Positions 31,224 to 42,361 of a stretch of 64,000 nt of DNA are shown here, piece by piece. The position numbers and the translations under genes were made by a program. The DNA is from Pisolithus tinctorius (taxonomy: Eukaryota; Basidiomycota; Agaricomycetes; Boletales; Pisolithaceae), in the NCBI GenBank assembly GCA_024663395.1, contig JANFAH010000010.1, forward strand, positions 868,001 through 932,000, written 5' to 3'. The notes beneath the pieces were generated by a model, which worked only from the letters and a program-made list of their open reading frames with translations, was not told the DNA's origin and did not search any database. The number at the start of each line of letters is the position of its first letter. Within the stretch, counting starts at the first letter, position 1.

Positions 31224-32193
31224 CTACCAATGCCTCTTTCTCCACCGGTCCCTCTGCGCGTGAGCCTCATCCACCTCTCGCCGATTAAATACGTCGCCAT
31301 AACCACCGTCCATTCCACCATGCACGGTACTCGGAGTTTCGCTGCCTGCCATTTCTTGTTTCTTTTTACGAATAAGGGCGAGCGCACGTTCCCGTTCTGC
31401 AGATTCGCGCCGAAGACGTTCGCTCGTGGGATCTAGTGGTTTCGGTTGCGGTGCAGGAGGTGGGGGAGGGTTCGGATTTCGGGGGAAGCGTTTGTTTCTT
31501 GAGCGATTATTGGGAGGCAAGGAATGGGTGTCATTCGACGATGACGAGCGGGCTGCCAGTTGTTGAGTAATCGCAGTCAGAGGATCGTTTATTGTCTTAA
31601 AGGCCATATCCCGCATTCTGGTTTACAGCAAAGCGTTAACGCTGTTCCAAAAGCCGTTTAAAACAGACATTCTGACCTCTTTTCATCTTGATCGTTTTCG
31701 TTCTCTGCCTCGGTCCGTTTGCTGGCTCGTTTGTCAGCGTACCAAGGGTTCAGGTCCTTTGCGCTGGGCGCGAGAGGTACGCCTTTCTCGAGCTCAGACT
31801 GTGTCGTCTTCTTGCTGGCTCGTGCGGATATTATGAGTTCTTGCTAATCGGGCCATTAAATTTCAGCACTGTAACCCAAACGCTGGAGCGTACCTGTTCC
31901 AGGTCCTCAAAGAGGTTGATGTGTTTCCCAGTTCCGATTCCAGTACCTGTAGCCGAAGTAAGGGAATTCGTTCCCCCGTCGACCGCCTTCCCTTTCCCCT
32001 TCTCGTCTGCCGTTCCTAGCCCTGCACGTTCTCGTAGAACGCCAAGTCTGGCTTCAGCATCCGCCACCGCCATCTTGCTCTCTTTCTCTGCCTCTTGTCT
32101 TGCTGCCTCCTCTTCATCTTTGCGTACACGCTCGATGTTGTCCCTCCGGTAAGGGTGATAAGATTTGTGGTGTGCAATGTTCAGCTTCCCCAT
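31224..32193 (-). CDS. LENG1-like protein with Cir_N domain
   Basis: Start ATG at 32193 (MGKLNIAHHKSYHPYRRDNIERVRKDEEEAARQEAE). The first 35 residues are a clear Cir_N (CBF1-interacting corepressor N-terminal) motif. Exon 1 runs to a GTACGC donor after HINLFEDLEQ. Exon 2, after an ATTAG acceptor near 31848, reads ELIISARASKKTTQSELEKGVPLAPSAKDLNPWYADK. Exon 3, after TAAACCAG, reads MRDMAFKTINDPLTAITQQL and ends with a basic, Pro-rich tail. The PWY block and Cir_N head fit LENG1 and related spliceosome-associated proteins. It is nuclear by inference. Its start codon overlaps an ATG on the other strand in the single CATG at 32191-32194, next to ORC5. Confidence 0.68.
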
Positions 32194-32251
32194 GGCGGTC
32201 AGTGCTGCAGGTGGAGGTGGCTGTGCCTATCCAAGACCAAATCCCGGTGTA
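32191..32251. promoter_or_regulatory. Very short bidirectional promoter between LENG1-like gene and ORC5
   Basis: Only about 58 bp separate the LENG1-like ATG (32193, minus) from the likely ORC5 ATG (32252, plus), and the tetranucleotide CATG at 32191-32194 holds an ATG on each strand. No TATA box is visible. Transcripts must overlap or start within the coding regions. Confidence 0.45.
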
Positions 32252-34114
32252 ATGGATTACCTAAGCATGGATGACTTGCATCCCGGCTACGCGCATTTCA
32301 TTGGCCACCTCTGCACGCTCGCGTCTGCGTGTCTGCCGCCGTTCATCTGCATTTCCGACCCAAACAATCCGCGCATCACCGCGTCTGTCGTGGACGCCGT
32401 ATTCCGCGACATTCCGCAAGACTCAGACTTTCCTCCAATACGCTATGCTCGCGTTAACGCAGTCGCCTGCTTTCATGCACGCGTTTTCTACGATACCGTC
32501 CTCAACGCTCTCGCTGGGTGGGAGCCCTCATGGGAAAGTGGATGTCAGACGTGGCCGGGAGAGGACGGCGTGAAATATAACGATGGCATCGACAGTTTTC
32601 TTCACGGTCTCAGAAGGCTCTCTGCGGAACATGCAACCAACCCGCCGAATAGGAGCAAGGGAAAGGGCAAGACGTCTCCCACTGAAGAACCCTCCATGGT
32701 CATCTTTATCGAACGTGCCGAAAGATTGTGTGAGAATCTACCCGAACTCATCGTTCCCCTCTCGCGTTTGGCTGAATTGGTCAGTCAGTCCTCCTCCCAC
32801 GCTTGGCATTTCGACGTTGCCATATCTCTCCCTTACCTGATGGCGCCGTTAATTAACGTGTTTTTTTGCAGGCACGTGTCAGGGTTAGTGTCATCTTGTT
32901 GTCATCTATGCGTTGGGAGGATCTCCGACCACCACTTGGGGCTGCACCGGACCCCTACTTTCTGGATGTCGAGCCATTAACGAAACCAGGTATGAGTGTT
33001 GAGGAAGTCCGGAGTACTCAAGTTCAAAAACAGTTTTCTAGACATTATTCAACGACTTGTATCCGCATTCCGGGAAACATCCGAGGCCCTCGCATCGTCT
33101 GGGGAGCCAAGCATGACCTACCATCCAGGCTTGTTATCGTTCTACGAGCACTACGCGGAAATGATATATGGGACCGTCTCTCTCTACACGAACGATCCCA
33201 TCGATCTTCAATACATCGCTGCAGCACGTTGGCCTGGTTTCGTCAAACCAGTAGTCTGGCAACAAGACGGCGATCACTCAAACGGGGACCACGAACTTGA
33301 CATCCAGCTGCCAAACACGGACGGTCGTTTACGGTTGTTCAAATACTTCTCATCGTCGTTTACTCGTGCATTGGAGGCGCTCTATCCGCGTCTGACAAAT
33401 GCTGCAGACTGGGCCTCGGAGAATGACTACGATCCCACGGAAGGTCTGCCTGAGATCCAACCTGGGGACGAGAGACAGAAAGCAAGGACGTCGAATCCCA
33501 GGACAGCAAATTTGCCTCGGATATCCAAGTTCATTCTCATTGCAGCGTTCTTGGCATCGACTAATCCGGCGAAGAGCGACATGAGAATGCTCGGCAGAGG
33601 CACGTCAGAGCGGAAGAAAAGACGACGTAAGAATACGTCGTCAACAAAGGGGGGTTCAAACAAAAATTCCGCTGTAGGTCCGGCCCATCGTCCCTGGCTT
33701 CAGTGGACATTAACGTAAGGATTGGCAGGTTTCCCAAAGACTGCTGGGTCCTTCTGCGTTCCCGCTTGACCGGCTACTAGCAATTCTTGGGTCCTTGCTA
33801 GAGGAACATGACCTTGACTCGTGGCCATTCGACCATCGATTCGTGCTGCCAGGGGAATACACGGATATGGAAATTGGTCGAATACATGTCTACGCTGCTG
33901 CAAGTGACAATCCTGCATGTACCCTGTAAACATGCTAACGATGTTCTAGGTCACGGAGCTCGCGTTCATGAGGGCCTTGCACCGGATGAGTCCGATGGAG
34001 AAGTTGGATGGGCCACCTATGTTCAAGTGTGGAATATCATACGAGGTAGCGTTGGCGCTTGCCAAAGACGTTGGGATACCGTCGCTGAATGATTTAATGT
34101 GGGATCCCGCGTAG
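32252..34114 (+). CDS. ORC5: Origin recognition complex subunit 5
   Basis: Likely start MDYLSMDDLHPGYAHFIGHL at 32252 (upstream in-frame ATGs at 32177 and 32192 would run into the divergent gene). AAA-like N-terminus: PPFICISDPNNPRITASVVDAVF sits where ORC5 normally has a Walker A loop, but no G-x4-GK(T/S) is present. Walker B-like is MVIFIERAERL. Later exons give ARVRVSVILLSSMRWEDLRP and the ORC5 signature ISKFILIAAFLASTNPAKSDMRMLGRG, then a basic linker and the winged-helix end (FPLDRLLAILGSLLEEHD, then CGISYEVALALAKDVGIPSLNDLMWD). Several roughly 50 bp introns. As part of ORC it helps mark origins and load MCM in the nucleus. Loss of ATP-binding residues in ORC5 would fit a structural role. 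Confidence 0.8.
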
Positions 34115-34402
34115 AGTTAGGCTCTCAGTCATGGGGGGTTCCGTTCTAGCGACACTATCAAATACCTGTTCTTAGACTTGTTGGGATGCCAACATGTGTA
34201 AGGGTTGAGACCACTGCCCAATATAAATATTATACGTAGACCTGTACATGTTCGGCATCTTGTCAGACCCAGCCTTCAGGTCCCAAGCTTATGCAATGGT
34301 CAGGCACCAAAACTTTCTCACTTGCTGCCATTTCCTTGGTCCAAGTAATATAGGCGTCTGTGGCCCAGTGCCCAACCCATAACCCTCCTCAAGACACCCT
34401 TA

Positions 34403-35640
34403 ATGCCCGACGAGTACGAATACGGGAACGCGCAAGAATACCCGCTACAGAGGTTGGATGCAGAGGGAAAGCTCTCGCTCGGTCCCTCAGAAGACGAGGA
34501 GAAGGAGTTGCAGCAGCGAGGACGATCGCTGAGCCCAGGTAGGCACCCCACATGACGTCTTTAGTATCGCACATGCTTGATACTTTGCAGATTCACATCT
34601 TACCGTAAGTCATACGAAGTAGTACACTCGACTGAACGTGTGCCCATGACATGTTTTCCAGTCACACTATTCATCCGACTTCGACGACCCCAACCTCGAC
34701 ATCGACGACCCAGATGAGCTCGATGACGATTCACCGTATCCAGAGGTCCGCGCTGCGGTAGCTAACACTGACGACCCATCCATACCTGCCGTGACACTAC
34801 GAACTTGGGTACTCGGCTTGGCATGGGCGGTCATCACGTCCGGCCTGAACCAGTTCATGTTTTACCGATACCCTTCCGTCGCTATCAGCTCTTTCGTTCC
34901 ACAACTGTTGTCTTTTCCAATGGGGAAACTATGGGCCCGATATATGCCACGGATACGAATATTCGGTGTATCACTAAATCCTGGTCCCTTCTCCATGAAG
35001 GAACATGTGCTAATAACCGTCAGCTCTCTCTCTCTCTTCCTCTCTTTCCGCTTGGTGCATGTCCTAAACTCCAGTTATGCTTCACCACACAGATAATGGC
35101 TTCCGTTGGAGCACAGTCAGCTTATGCGGTAAGTCTTCCCCATGCGATGACGAACCACGCTTACATGCACTGCCCTAGACCGACATCATTGCTGTACAAC
35201 GTGTATACTATAATCAAATCTACAGTTTCAGCTGTTCGATCCCGTTCATTCAAACTGTGTGTTCTCTTCGCTGATTAGGTTTCTCCCTCCATAACAGATC
35301 AATGGTTTCTGGTAGTGTCTACCCAACTGATAGGGTTCTCTGCCGGCGGTATCGCTCGTCGATTTCTCGTGTCGCCGCCCAGCATGATATGGCCGTCGTC
35401 TCTCGTCACGTGCGCACTGTTCAACACGCTTCATTCACAACAATATGCCGGCGCGGGACAACTGGGCGGCCTAAGTCGAGGGCGTTTCTTCCTGCACGCG
35501 TTTCTAGGCGCGTTCGTATGGTGTGAGTTCCTGCTGGGAATCGTATCGTTCGAGTTTTAAGTATGTTCCATCCTAAATGCCCGCCGCTTTTAGACTTCTT
35601 CCCAGGATACTTGTGTAAGACTCTGACTCAAGCGCTTGTA
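34403..35640 (+). pseudogene. OPT oligopeptide transporter, truncated
   Basis: Start ATG 34403 (MPDEYEYGNAQEYPLQRL). A cytosolic acidic head is followed by DDPSIPAVTLRTWVLGLAWAVITSGLNQFMFYRYPSV, LLSFPMGKLWA and SLNPGPFSMKEHVLI, hallmark OPT motifs (NPGPFxxKEH). Next: MASVGAQSAYATDIIAVQRVYYN, then STQLIGFSAGGIARRFLVSP with a CALFNTLHSQQ stretch and FFLHAFLGAFVW, an intron, and DFFPGYL. The family continues for another 350 or more residues; here the frame breaks off after about 35640. So only the N-terminal half, roughly six membrane segments, remains. OPTs import small peptides across the plasma membrane. A 45 bp hairpin lies about 65 bp beyond the break. Confidence 0.75.
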
Positions 35641-36486
35641 GTCACAGCGAAACGAAGTTCTTGCCTTCGAAGAGCTACAGTCCACTAAAGTATTCTACAC
35701 TCCAGCGTCAAATTGGTGCACTGCCAAAGCAGTGGCCAACTTGACGCTCTTCAAGTGTGGAAGTTGTCACTGATATGTGAGATACACGAGCCGAGTACTC
35801 CCACCAAATTTCTTGTCACAAGCATTCGACAGTGAGACTGCGAGCATCCGGCCCTTGCTCCAGCAACGTACTGCACTTAACTTCAACGCCCGAGTCTGAT
35901 TTACATCCCCAACTCGAATCTGACCTACAAACCTCGCACGAAATACGGGTCTGTTGGTGGCCCACAAGCAGTCGAAGAAACACCGTTCCTTTAGCTCCGA
36001 AAGGCATGGCTCGACGCCTCGCTCGTACCTGGTGGTCCTCACGTCAGCCTCCGCGCACAAGTCGTCCCTAACACATTGGGAACACGCTGATATTCAGCGT
36101 AACGAGCTGGGGAATGCTCACCCTTTTGTTGTCTACATGAAAATGTCTAATGTCGCGGTGTACTCGGTCGACATCCGGAATTGTGGTCAGTCCATAAATC
36201 AGGTACTAACATACGACTGGTCGTACCTTCAAGGATCTATGTAGAGCGTCACACAGAAGCCAATGGAAGGTTTGCATGAGTGCAGGATCTCGGACTTCGA
36301 ACAAGACACTGACCGGCGATGCCCCTATTTTGCCTTGACACGATTAGCCATGCATGGCGCATGGTAAGCTCGTGTGGTGGTCTTCTGCCGCAATCCTAGG
36401 GTGTTCAGTTCACGTGTGGACCACCACCCGATACCGTCTGTACGCCTCGCTGGACTCGCACGTTCAACACCCAGGTCGTTTCTCCC
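35641..36486. repeat. Sequence after the broken transporter, with a hairpin
   Basis: No gene is supported in this 850 bp. At 35704-35748 a near-perfect inverted repeat (AGCGTCAAATTGGTGCACTGC against GCAGTGGCCAACTTGACGCT) has a 4 bp loop, with weaker pairing outside it. It could be a MITE tip or the scar of the event that removed the transporter's 3' half. Confidence 0.45.
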
Positions 36487-37321
36487 ATGTCTGACAGCAC
36501 CGTTTCAACTACAGCTAGTAGCTACTCAAAGCACTCAGAATTTTATACTCACACAATCACCTTCCTCGTACGTCTTGCTTCTGCCTTCTGTTCTCATATT
36601 CTAACGCGCCACTCTACTAGGTAGAGGATTCGCTGTTCCGGATTCCCAGGGAGCCATTAGAGGCTGAGTCCACTGTCTTCAGGGACATGTTTCTACTCCC
36701 CCAAGGTGAATCCGAGACAGTTGAAGGTCAGAGTGATACGTGCCCCGTGATTCTGCAAGGCATTTCCAAGAAGGAATTTGAAAGTTTGTTGCGAGCCCTC
36801 ATGTACAAGTCAGTGTGTGCACTCATAATTTACACCCGTAGTTGACGTTCGTGCCATGCACCAGAAAACATGGGACAAATAGGGGTTTGGATTTGGATTG
36901 CGACCAATGGATCTCGGTTCTCAAGTTGTCTACGATGTGGGAGTTCGTTGGGTTGCGTAATGCTGTCATTCAACATTTGGATATTCCTTCCGAGCTGGTC
37001 GACCCCATAGACAAAGTGGTGCTCGCTTTGCAGTACAACATCCGAGAGTGGCTACTCCCCGCTTTTCTGGCGCTAGCCCAAAGACCCGCACTGATCAGTA
37101 TAGAAGAAGGGCGTCGTATCGGTTTCGAAAACGCGCTCAAGTTGGCTTCAGTGCGAGAGAAACTTCGGCTAGAGATGGTCGTGGAAGAATTCACATTCAC
37201 CTACAAGGATCGTACTCGGACGCAGCAATACAGTACTCGACGCCTTGTCCTCGGCGATAGGGACAAAGAGGCTGAAAACCTCGGCTACACCCCATTCATA
37301 CGCGAAGTTTTTGGTCTATAG
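36487..37321 (+). CDS. BTB/POZ domain protein of Agaricomycete type
   Basis: Start ATG 36487 (MSDSTVSTTASSYSKHSEFY) and ITFL, then a roughly 60 bp intron (GTACGT to CTACTAG), VEDSLFRIPREPLEAESTVFRDMFLLPQ and SKKEFESLLRALMY. This is the BTB core with the VFRDMF block. After a second intron: DQWISVLKLSTMWEFVGLRNAVIQHL and the helical tail with LPAFLALAQRPALISIEEGRRIG. The pattern matches the expanded mushroom BTB family of about 280 residues; here the length is normal. Cullin-adaptor or transcriptional function is inferred from the fold. The frame is intact. Confidence 0.75.
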
Positions 37322-38818
37322 TTGTAGGATATAACTACTACCTGCATGGTGTGTATATAACCTGGTCCTTCACCTATATATCTACTTCTAGCAGCGGTAT
37401 CGAATTCCGGGAGCCTGTGTATGCTAGCACTACTGTGCGAGGAGAGATCTCACGCCAGTACCATTTGATAGTCCGCAGCTATTTCCGCAAGCCACCTTAT
37501 CTTGGGAATCGATGCGAAGACGTTAAGGGCGTGTGGGTGACTCACCGACACCGGCCCGGGCCCACGAGTAGAGCCTGGACCCTACCATACTCCCGCAGCA
37601 GAGGTTACTTGTACGGTATGTATGCATACAGCGGTTCTCCACTACAACCGACCCACTTGTAAATACGAGAACGACTACTGATTACGTTTCGGTCAATCCT
37701 GGAAGGATTGGCCAAGGCCCGAGTTGGGGTCTACGTGCAATCACTATTCACCGGGTCGTGCTGACACTTACTAGTATTCGCATTGTTCAGATCTATTTAT
37801 TCCAGTAATTGTGATGAGCACGGATGTATTGATAGAGAAGATACGACTCACTCCCTCCACACTGCCACATTTAAATGTCTTGTGAGCGGGGAAAAACCTA
37901 AACCCCGATACCTCTAGGCTGGCCCTGCCTAACGCTTACATTTGAATCTTTATGCCATGGCGACTATATAGAGGCTTGAACGTGCCAAATGCCAGAGATT
38001 GCTGGTGTTTTCGTAAGAAGGGGGTTTTCATACGGACACCCCTTCCACTCACCCAAACGCAAGCTCAAGGGCACATACATAGACCGACAAAAATATATTC
38101 ACACCAACCTTTACCTCGTTCGCATCCATCTGCACGTAACTTACGATTTCGAAGTGGAAAAGCAGAGAAAAACATATAGGTGAAGTAGGAAGCGTGATTG
38201 GATGGGAAAAAAAGACCGACCGTACATGTAGACAACCTTTTTCCAATCTGTCCATTCGTACAAGTGTTACGATACCGCAGGAGGATAGTGCAGAATGAGA
38301 GAGGGGGGTTGCGAGAGTTTGTGTAGGGGACGACGAAAGGGAAGGGAGAAGGGAGTATGGTCAAGACAACAAAGCAAAGACAGGCACCGCACCGGGAACC
38401 ACGATCTCCAAGAACATCTGCCACTCTACCAACTTCCAGCGCAAAGTACGTTGGATGTCTCGCACAGCGTGAGGGGATGGGAAACGGGTGGAATATACGA
38501 TAGAGGAAAAGAAACCATGAGTGTGGAAGCTCGCGTGGTGAAGAAGTAGGTGGATGGGACGGACTGATAAGTCTTTCTCCATCGTCGCTGGTATTCATCG
38601 TCCAACTTCCACCGACCGACTCTTTGTTCCCATACCGTTACCGTTCCCGACACCCACGATTACCGCCAGTTGCAACAGACCGGCCCTAGCTGGAAAGATA
38701 AAACGAAAGAGAACGAGGAGACCCGCACAAAGTGACCCATCACAACGAAACAGGATTGACCAAACACCACCTCTCCCACTCCACTTTCGTCGGTAAGCGC
38801 ATGTATGCATGTACACAG
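37322..38818. other. Intergenic, no gene supported
   Basis: About 1.5 kb. Short frames on both strands (for example 37351-37662 plus, 38065-38598 minus) have no domain features. The right part is the 3' flank of the BuGZ-like gene. Confidence 0.4.
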
Positions 38819-40271
38819 TTAGAGGAAATCCTCTGCGCGTGCACGTTTCTTCCCGCGAAATTCTTCTGTGCCACTAGCCATTTGATCTTGTGATGGTGTG
38901 GTATTCGTTGCATCGCTGGCAAAGTAGTACTTCGCAGCGCGTCCACGCTTCTCTTCCTGTGTGCACAAAAAAAGGGTGGACCCGTGAGCAAGCCATGGCC
39001 AAAACAGACGAAGTGAGGGTGAAAAACGCAGCACGTATAGGGGAGAATTTGGGATCTGCATATTTCAAGTCGGTCTTCTTCTTGAAAGGTCCATACTTCT
39101 GCTCGAGAGCAGGATTAGGAAGTACAAGTGGCGGTGGGAGGGACACCGCCGGTGGCTGTGGTGCTGTGACTGCGGGAGGCACAAACCCAGTAGGTGGAGT
39201 TGAAGCAGGCGTCCCATTCATAGGCGCGGCTGGCGAAGATGAGCTCGCAGGCACGAAGGTGGGCGGCGGAAGAGGCGGACGGGAAACGCCGGGAGGGAAT
39301 GGTGGTGCACCTGGGGGAAGCATTCCAGGTGGCGGCAGCAGACCAGGAGGCGGCATAGGGAAGCCAGGGGGTGGAGGACTGGAAAATAGAATTAGCTCTG
39401 AACAACTGTGAAAGCTACACCACAAGACATACCCAGGAGGGAATCCTGGCATACCGGGGAATGGAGAAGCCATTGGAGGGACACCTGGGAAAGGTCCTGG
39501 AGGGAGAACACCGGGCATGAACGGTGGCAGAGAAATGCCGGGAAGCCCAGGAGGCGGCGATGCACCTAGAGGGGTGATGCCAGGAGTAGGAGCAGGTGGT
39601 ACAGCATATGCAGTAGGAGCGGCATTGTAAACTGCAGCAGCTGCCTCTGGAGCAGGAGCAGCAGCCGGTGCATCGCTCGATGCACCCATGAGTGCCTTGT
39701 GGGCTTCTAACTGGGCACGCAGCTCATCCTCCGAAAGAGGTCGGTTGTCGATCTTGGGACGCTTTGGTTGGGGTTGGGAAATGGAACCCGCAGCGAGGCC
39801 AAGTTCGATTTCCTTACGGCGTTTATAGTCTGCGACGACAGGTGCAGGAATACCTTCCATACCAAAGATTTCCACCTCGTAGCCGTCCCGACCGGGCAAT
39901 GCGTTCTCGGTTCGAGGTAGGCTGAGGCGGATCAGTAAGATGGAAGGATAGATAGGAACACGACTACGCACTTTTCTGGTTTTCGTTTGTGCACTTGCTG
40001 AATGTGAACTGCAAGACCACCGGCGACGGTGAGGGCACATGCCACACTTGAAGTGTTTCGCCTTTTGATGTTGCATGAGGACTGGAAGGCGTCAGTGAGC
40101 GGCACACAGCAGACGCCAGACGTGTAGGCTGACCTTTTTCATCTTCAAACTCACGCTCGCAGTACCGACACCAAGGACGAAGAACCTGGATATTTCGTTA
40201 AGTAGGATGTTTTATTATCGGGTTGATCGGTGTCGGTTTTGACTTACTTGCTTGCTCTTTTTCTTTGCCAT
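38819..40271 (-). CDS. BuGZ/ZNF207-like zinc-finger protein
   Basis: Start ATG 40271 (MAKKKSKQ), intron, VLRPWCRYCEREFEDEK (finger 1), intron, then LMQHQKAKHFKCGMC, the classic ZNF207 N-terminus. GGLAVHIQQVHKRKPE, an intron, and NALPGRDGYEVEIFGMEGIPAPVVADYKRRKE follow. The body is Pro/Gly/Met-rich low complexity (PPGLPGISLPPFMPG and repeats), and the end is KYYFASDATNTTPSQDQ to GKKRARAEDFL. BuGZ orthologues bind Bub3 and microtubules; their Pro-rich tail phase-separates. Between FKCGMC and AGGLAVH only 10 bases stand where family members have about 18, and the frame changes, so finger 2 is broken on this sequence. That is either a sequence error or a damaged gene. Confidence 0.75.
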
Positions 40272-40419
40272 CGGGGTCGGAATGCGTGGATGCAAGGAAA
40301 AAGGAACACAAAACAAAAGATTTCTGTGACGGGCTTGGGAACATAATACAGCACAGCCACAGGGCAAGGGCTCCATGTCTCAGTAACTGGAAAACCACCT
40401 GTACAGATCCAGCACACTA

Positions 40420-41777
40420 TCCTCTCACAAGCGGAAAACTTCCATGTTGTCGCGATCGACCAGTTGGACATTCTGTACCTCAGAACTGAACAGCGATTCG
40501 TGTGTCTTCTTGATCCATATTGCATACTCCTGCTGACGTACCTGCACAGCCGACGTGAGAGGCATATCGCATTCACCCCTAAATGTGTTCCTCCTCTCCC
40601 TCCTAAGCTTGCTGTGTCGATCGTGTCCTGGCGACCTTCGCGAGAGTCATTGCGAAATATACCCTCTCCGAAGCCGGTGGCATTGATGTCACTCCCACAC
40701 CCTCCAGCAGTGTCCTCATCGGTAGGTATGACTTTACTACCCAACAACCCTCCGAGTGCAGAGTCGCAGCCGCCTTCCTCCTTGCCGATGCAGAAGGGAA
40801 CGAGGACAGCACCTCCGAGCCCTTCACATTCTTGACTGGTGCAACCATTGCATCCGTATCTTTCGCTTGCACCCTCTACACCCTCGTATACGTCATCTCT
40901 GAACGTACTCGTCTCAGCACCTCATCCGCCCCGATCTTCACATCGCCGCGCGTCCCACTCAGTCCCACTTGTCGAGTACGATTCATCGTTGCTCTCACCA
41001 CCACCTTTCTCTCCTCGTTCACCGGCGTTCTCAGACAGTGAAGCGGACACACATAAGCTTCATCACCAGCGTCGCGCGTCTTCACCTGCGCGCTCTGAAA
41101 GTATCACCTCATCGGCCAGAATGCGGAGTAGAATGGATGCGTTAGCTTGTCTAGAAGGTAGGGGAAGATTGGGAGTGCGGGGCCGTGGGCGTGGAGATGG
41201 ACGCTGAAAGAGTAACTTCATGAGTATGAGCGATGGCGAGGATGAAGAGGGTGACGGCGAGAGCAACCGACGGGATATAATTGTCACTCGCCCTCGGGGA
41301 GAGGAGATACGGCTTGCGCCGACTATTTGTGTTGAGGACGTAGGCTCGATGGGGGACGTCGAGGATGAAGGAGCTGAGGAAGGGCAGAGCCCTTCCAATT
41401 CTTCGTGTCTCTTCGTGAGCAACAAAGTACGGCCTGGACCAGACGACAATCAGCGTATCCGGAAACGATTCTCGCCCTCACCTGCACGGTCTGTGCCGTT
41501 ATTTCTATCCGGGACGACGCTCGTTGTTGGGCCTTCTGCGTTGGCAAGCAGCTCGTCCCTTCCCGCCATGTCGACCTCGGCCCCAGCTGCATCTTCCCCT
41601 GTAGGCAATGTTGTCGGAGCTTCACCTGCCTCCACGGCCATGTCTCGCGGACGCAAACGAGGGAGTACGCTTGAATCATGGTTTCCTCTGCGTAGTTTCA
41701 TCGATCTGAAGGCCGATTCGGAAGAGCACGTGTCTTCGTGGAAGTGGAGAAGTTTTATCGAGATCGGCGTTGCCTGA
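40420..41777 (+). CDS. Conserved Agaricomycete protein of unknown function
   Basis: The 3' section is clearly coding: RMRSRMDALACLEG, then SNFMSMSDGEDEEGDGES, RPRGEEIRLAPTICVEDVGSMGDVEDEG, a Ser/Ala-rich linker and the end ESWFPLRSFIDLKADSEEHVSSWKWRSFIEIGVA. An earlier frame around 40620-40930 reads VLATFARVIAKYTLSEAGG, then GATIASVSFACTLYTLVYVI, a possible membrane segment. From memory, this MDALACLEG...SWFPLKSFIDL order recurs in mushroom genomes. A TGA at 41205-41207 sits in frame (R-stop-KSNFMSM) and could be CGA to TGA, or an unrecognised intron. The start is not resolved. Confidence 0.5.
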
Positions 41778-42361
41778 CTGTAAATCCCGCTTGCGACGTG
41801 GGATGGTCTTCCCCCCCTACAATGTTTCTTACTGTTCGTATTCTATCTAGCTATCCTATTCACTTCGCTTACACCGGATACACGGGATGTATCCAAATTC
41901 CCTCATCCATACCGTTGACTTTTGATTTCCTTAGACTCTTCTAATTGTGGTTTCTTACGCATTGCTCAGCAGAACACCTAGTTTAGGTTCCCAAATCCGA
42001 TGTTAATTTCTTTCTTTTTCTTTCGCCGTTCATAACTCGTACACATGATCCCTTGCAATCTCTAATATGTTCAGTTCTATCTTTCCTCACGGTACACTCG
42101 ATCATAACGACAGACACCCGAACAGTATAGATCGAAGAGTGTAATAGTAGTGTCGACTTGACAGCCCATTTTCTGAATCAGAACGTGTACCCCTCGTGTC
42201 GGAAAAAGCCACCACCAGCAGGTCACAATTGTACTTGGTTATTGATAGACGGCTTGATATCGGTCAGCAACAACAGTCCGCAGCTCCACGCCCTCTCCAC
42301 TCGTCCATCTTCATTTCGAACCATACGCTTACTGCTCCTGCGACATTCCAAGAAATTATTC
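41778..42361. other. Intergenic
   Basis: Pyrimidine-rich, no gene supported; presumed promoter region of GTPase gene 2. Confidence 0.4.

Noticed and set aside
37351..37662. Possible 103-residue gene after the BTB gene
   Set aside because: Biased to Ser/Tyr/Arg with no domain; in a region of convergent 3' flanks.
38890..39411. Gly-rich plus-strand ORF of 173 residues
   Set aside because: It is the complement of the Pro-rich low-complexity region of the BuGZ-like gene; no independent signal.
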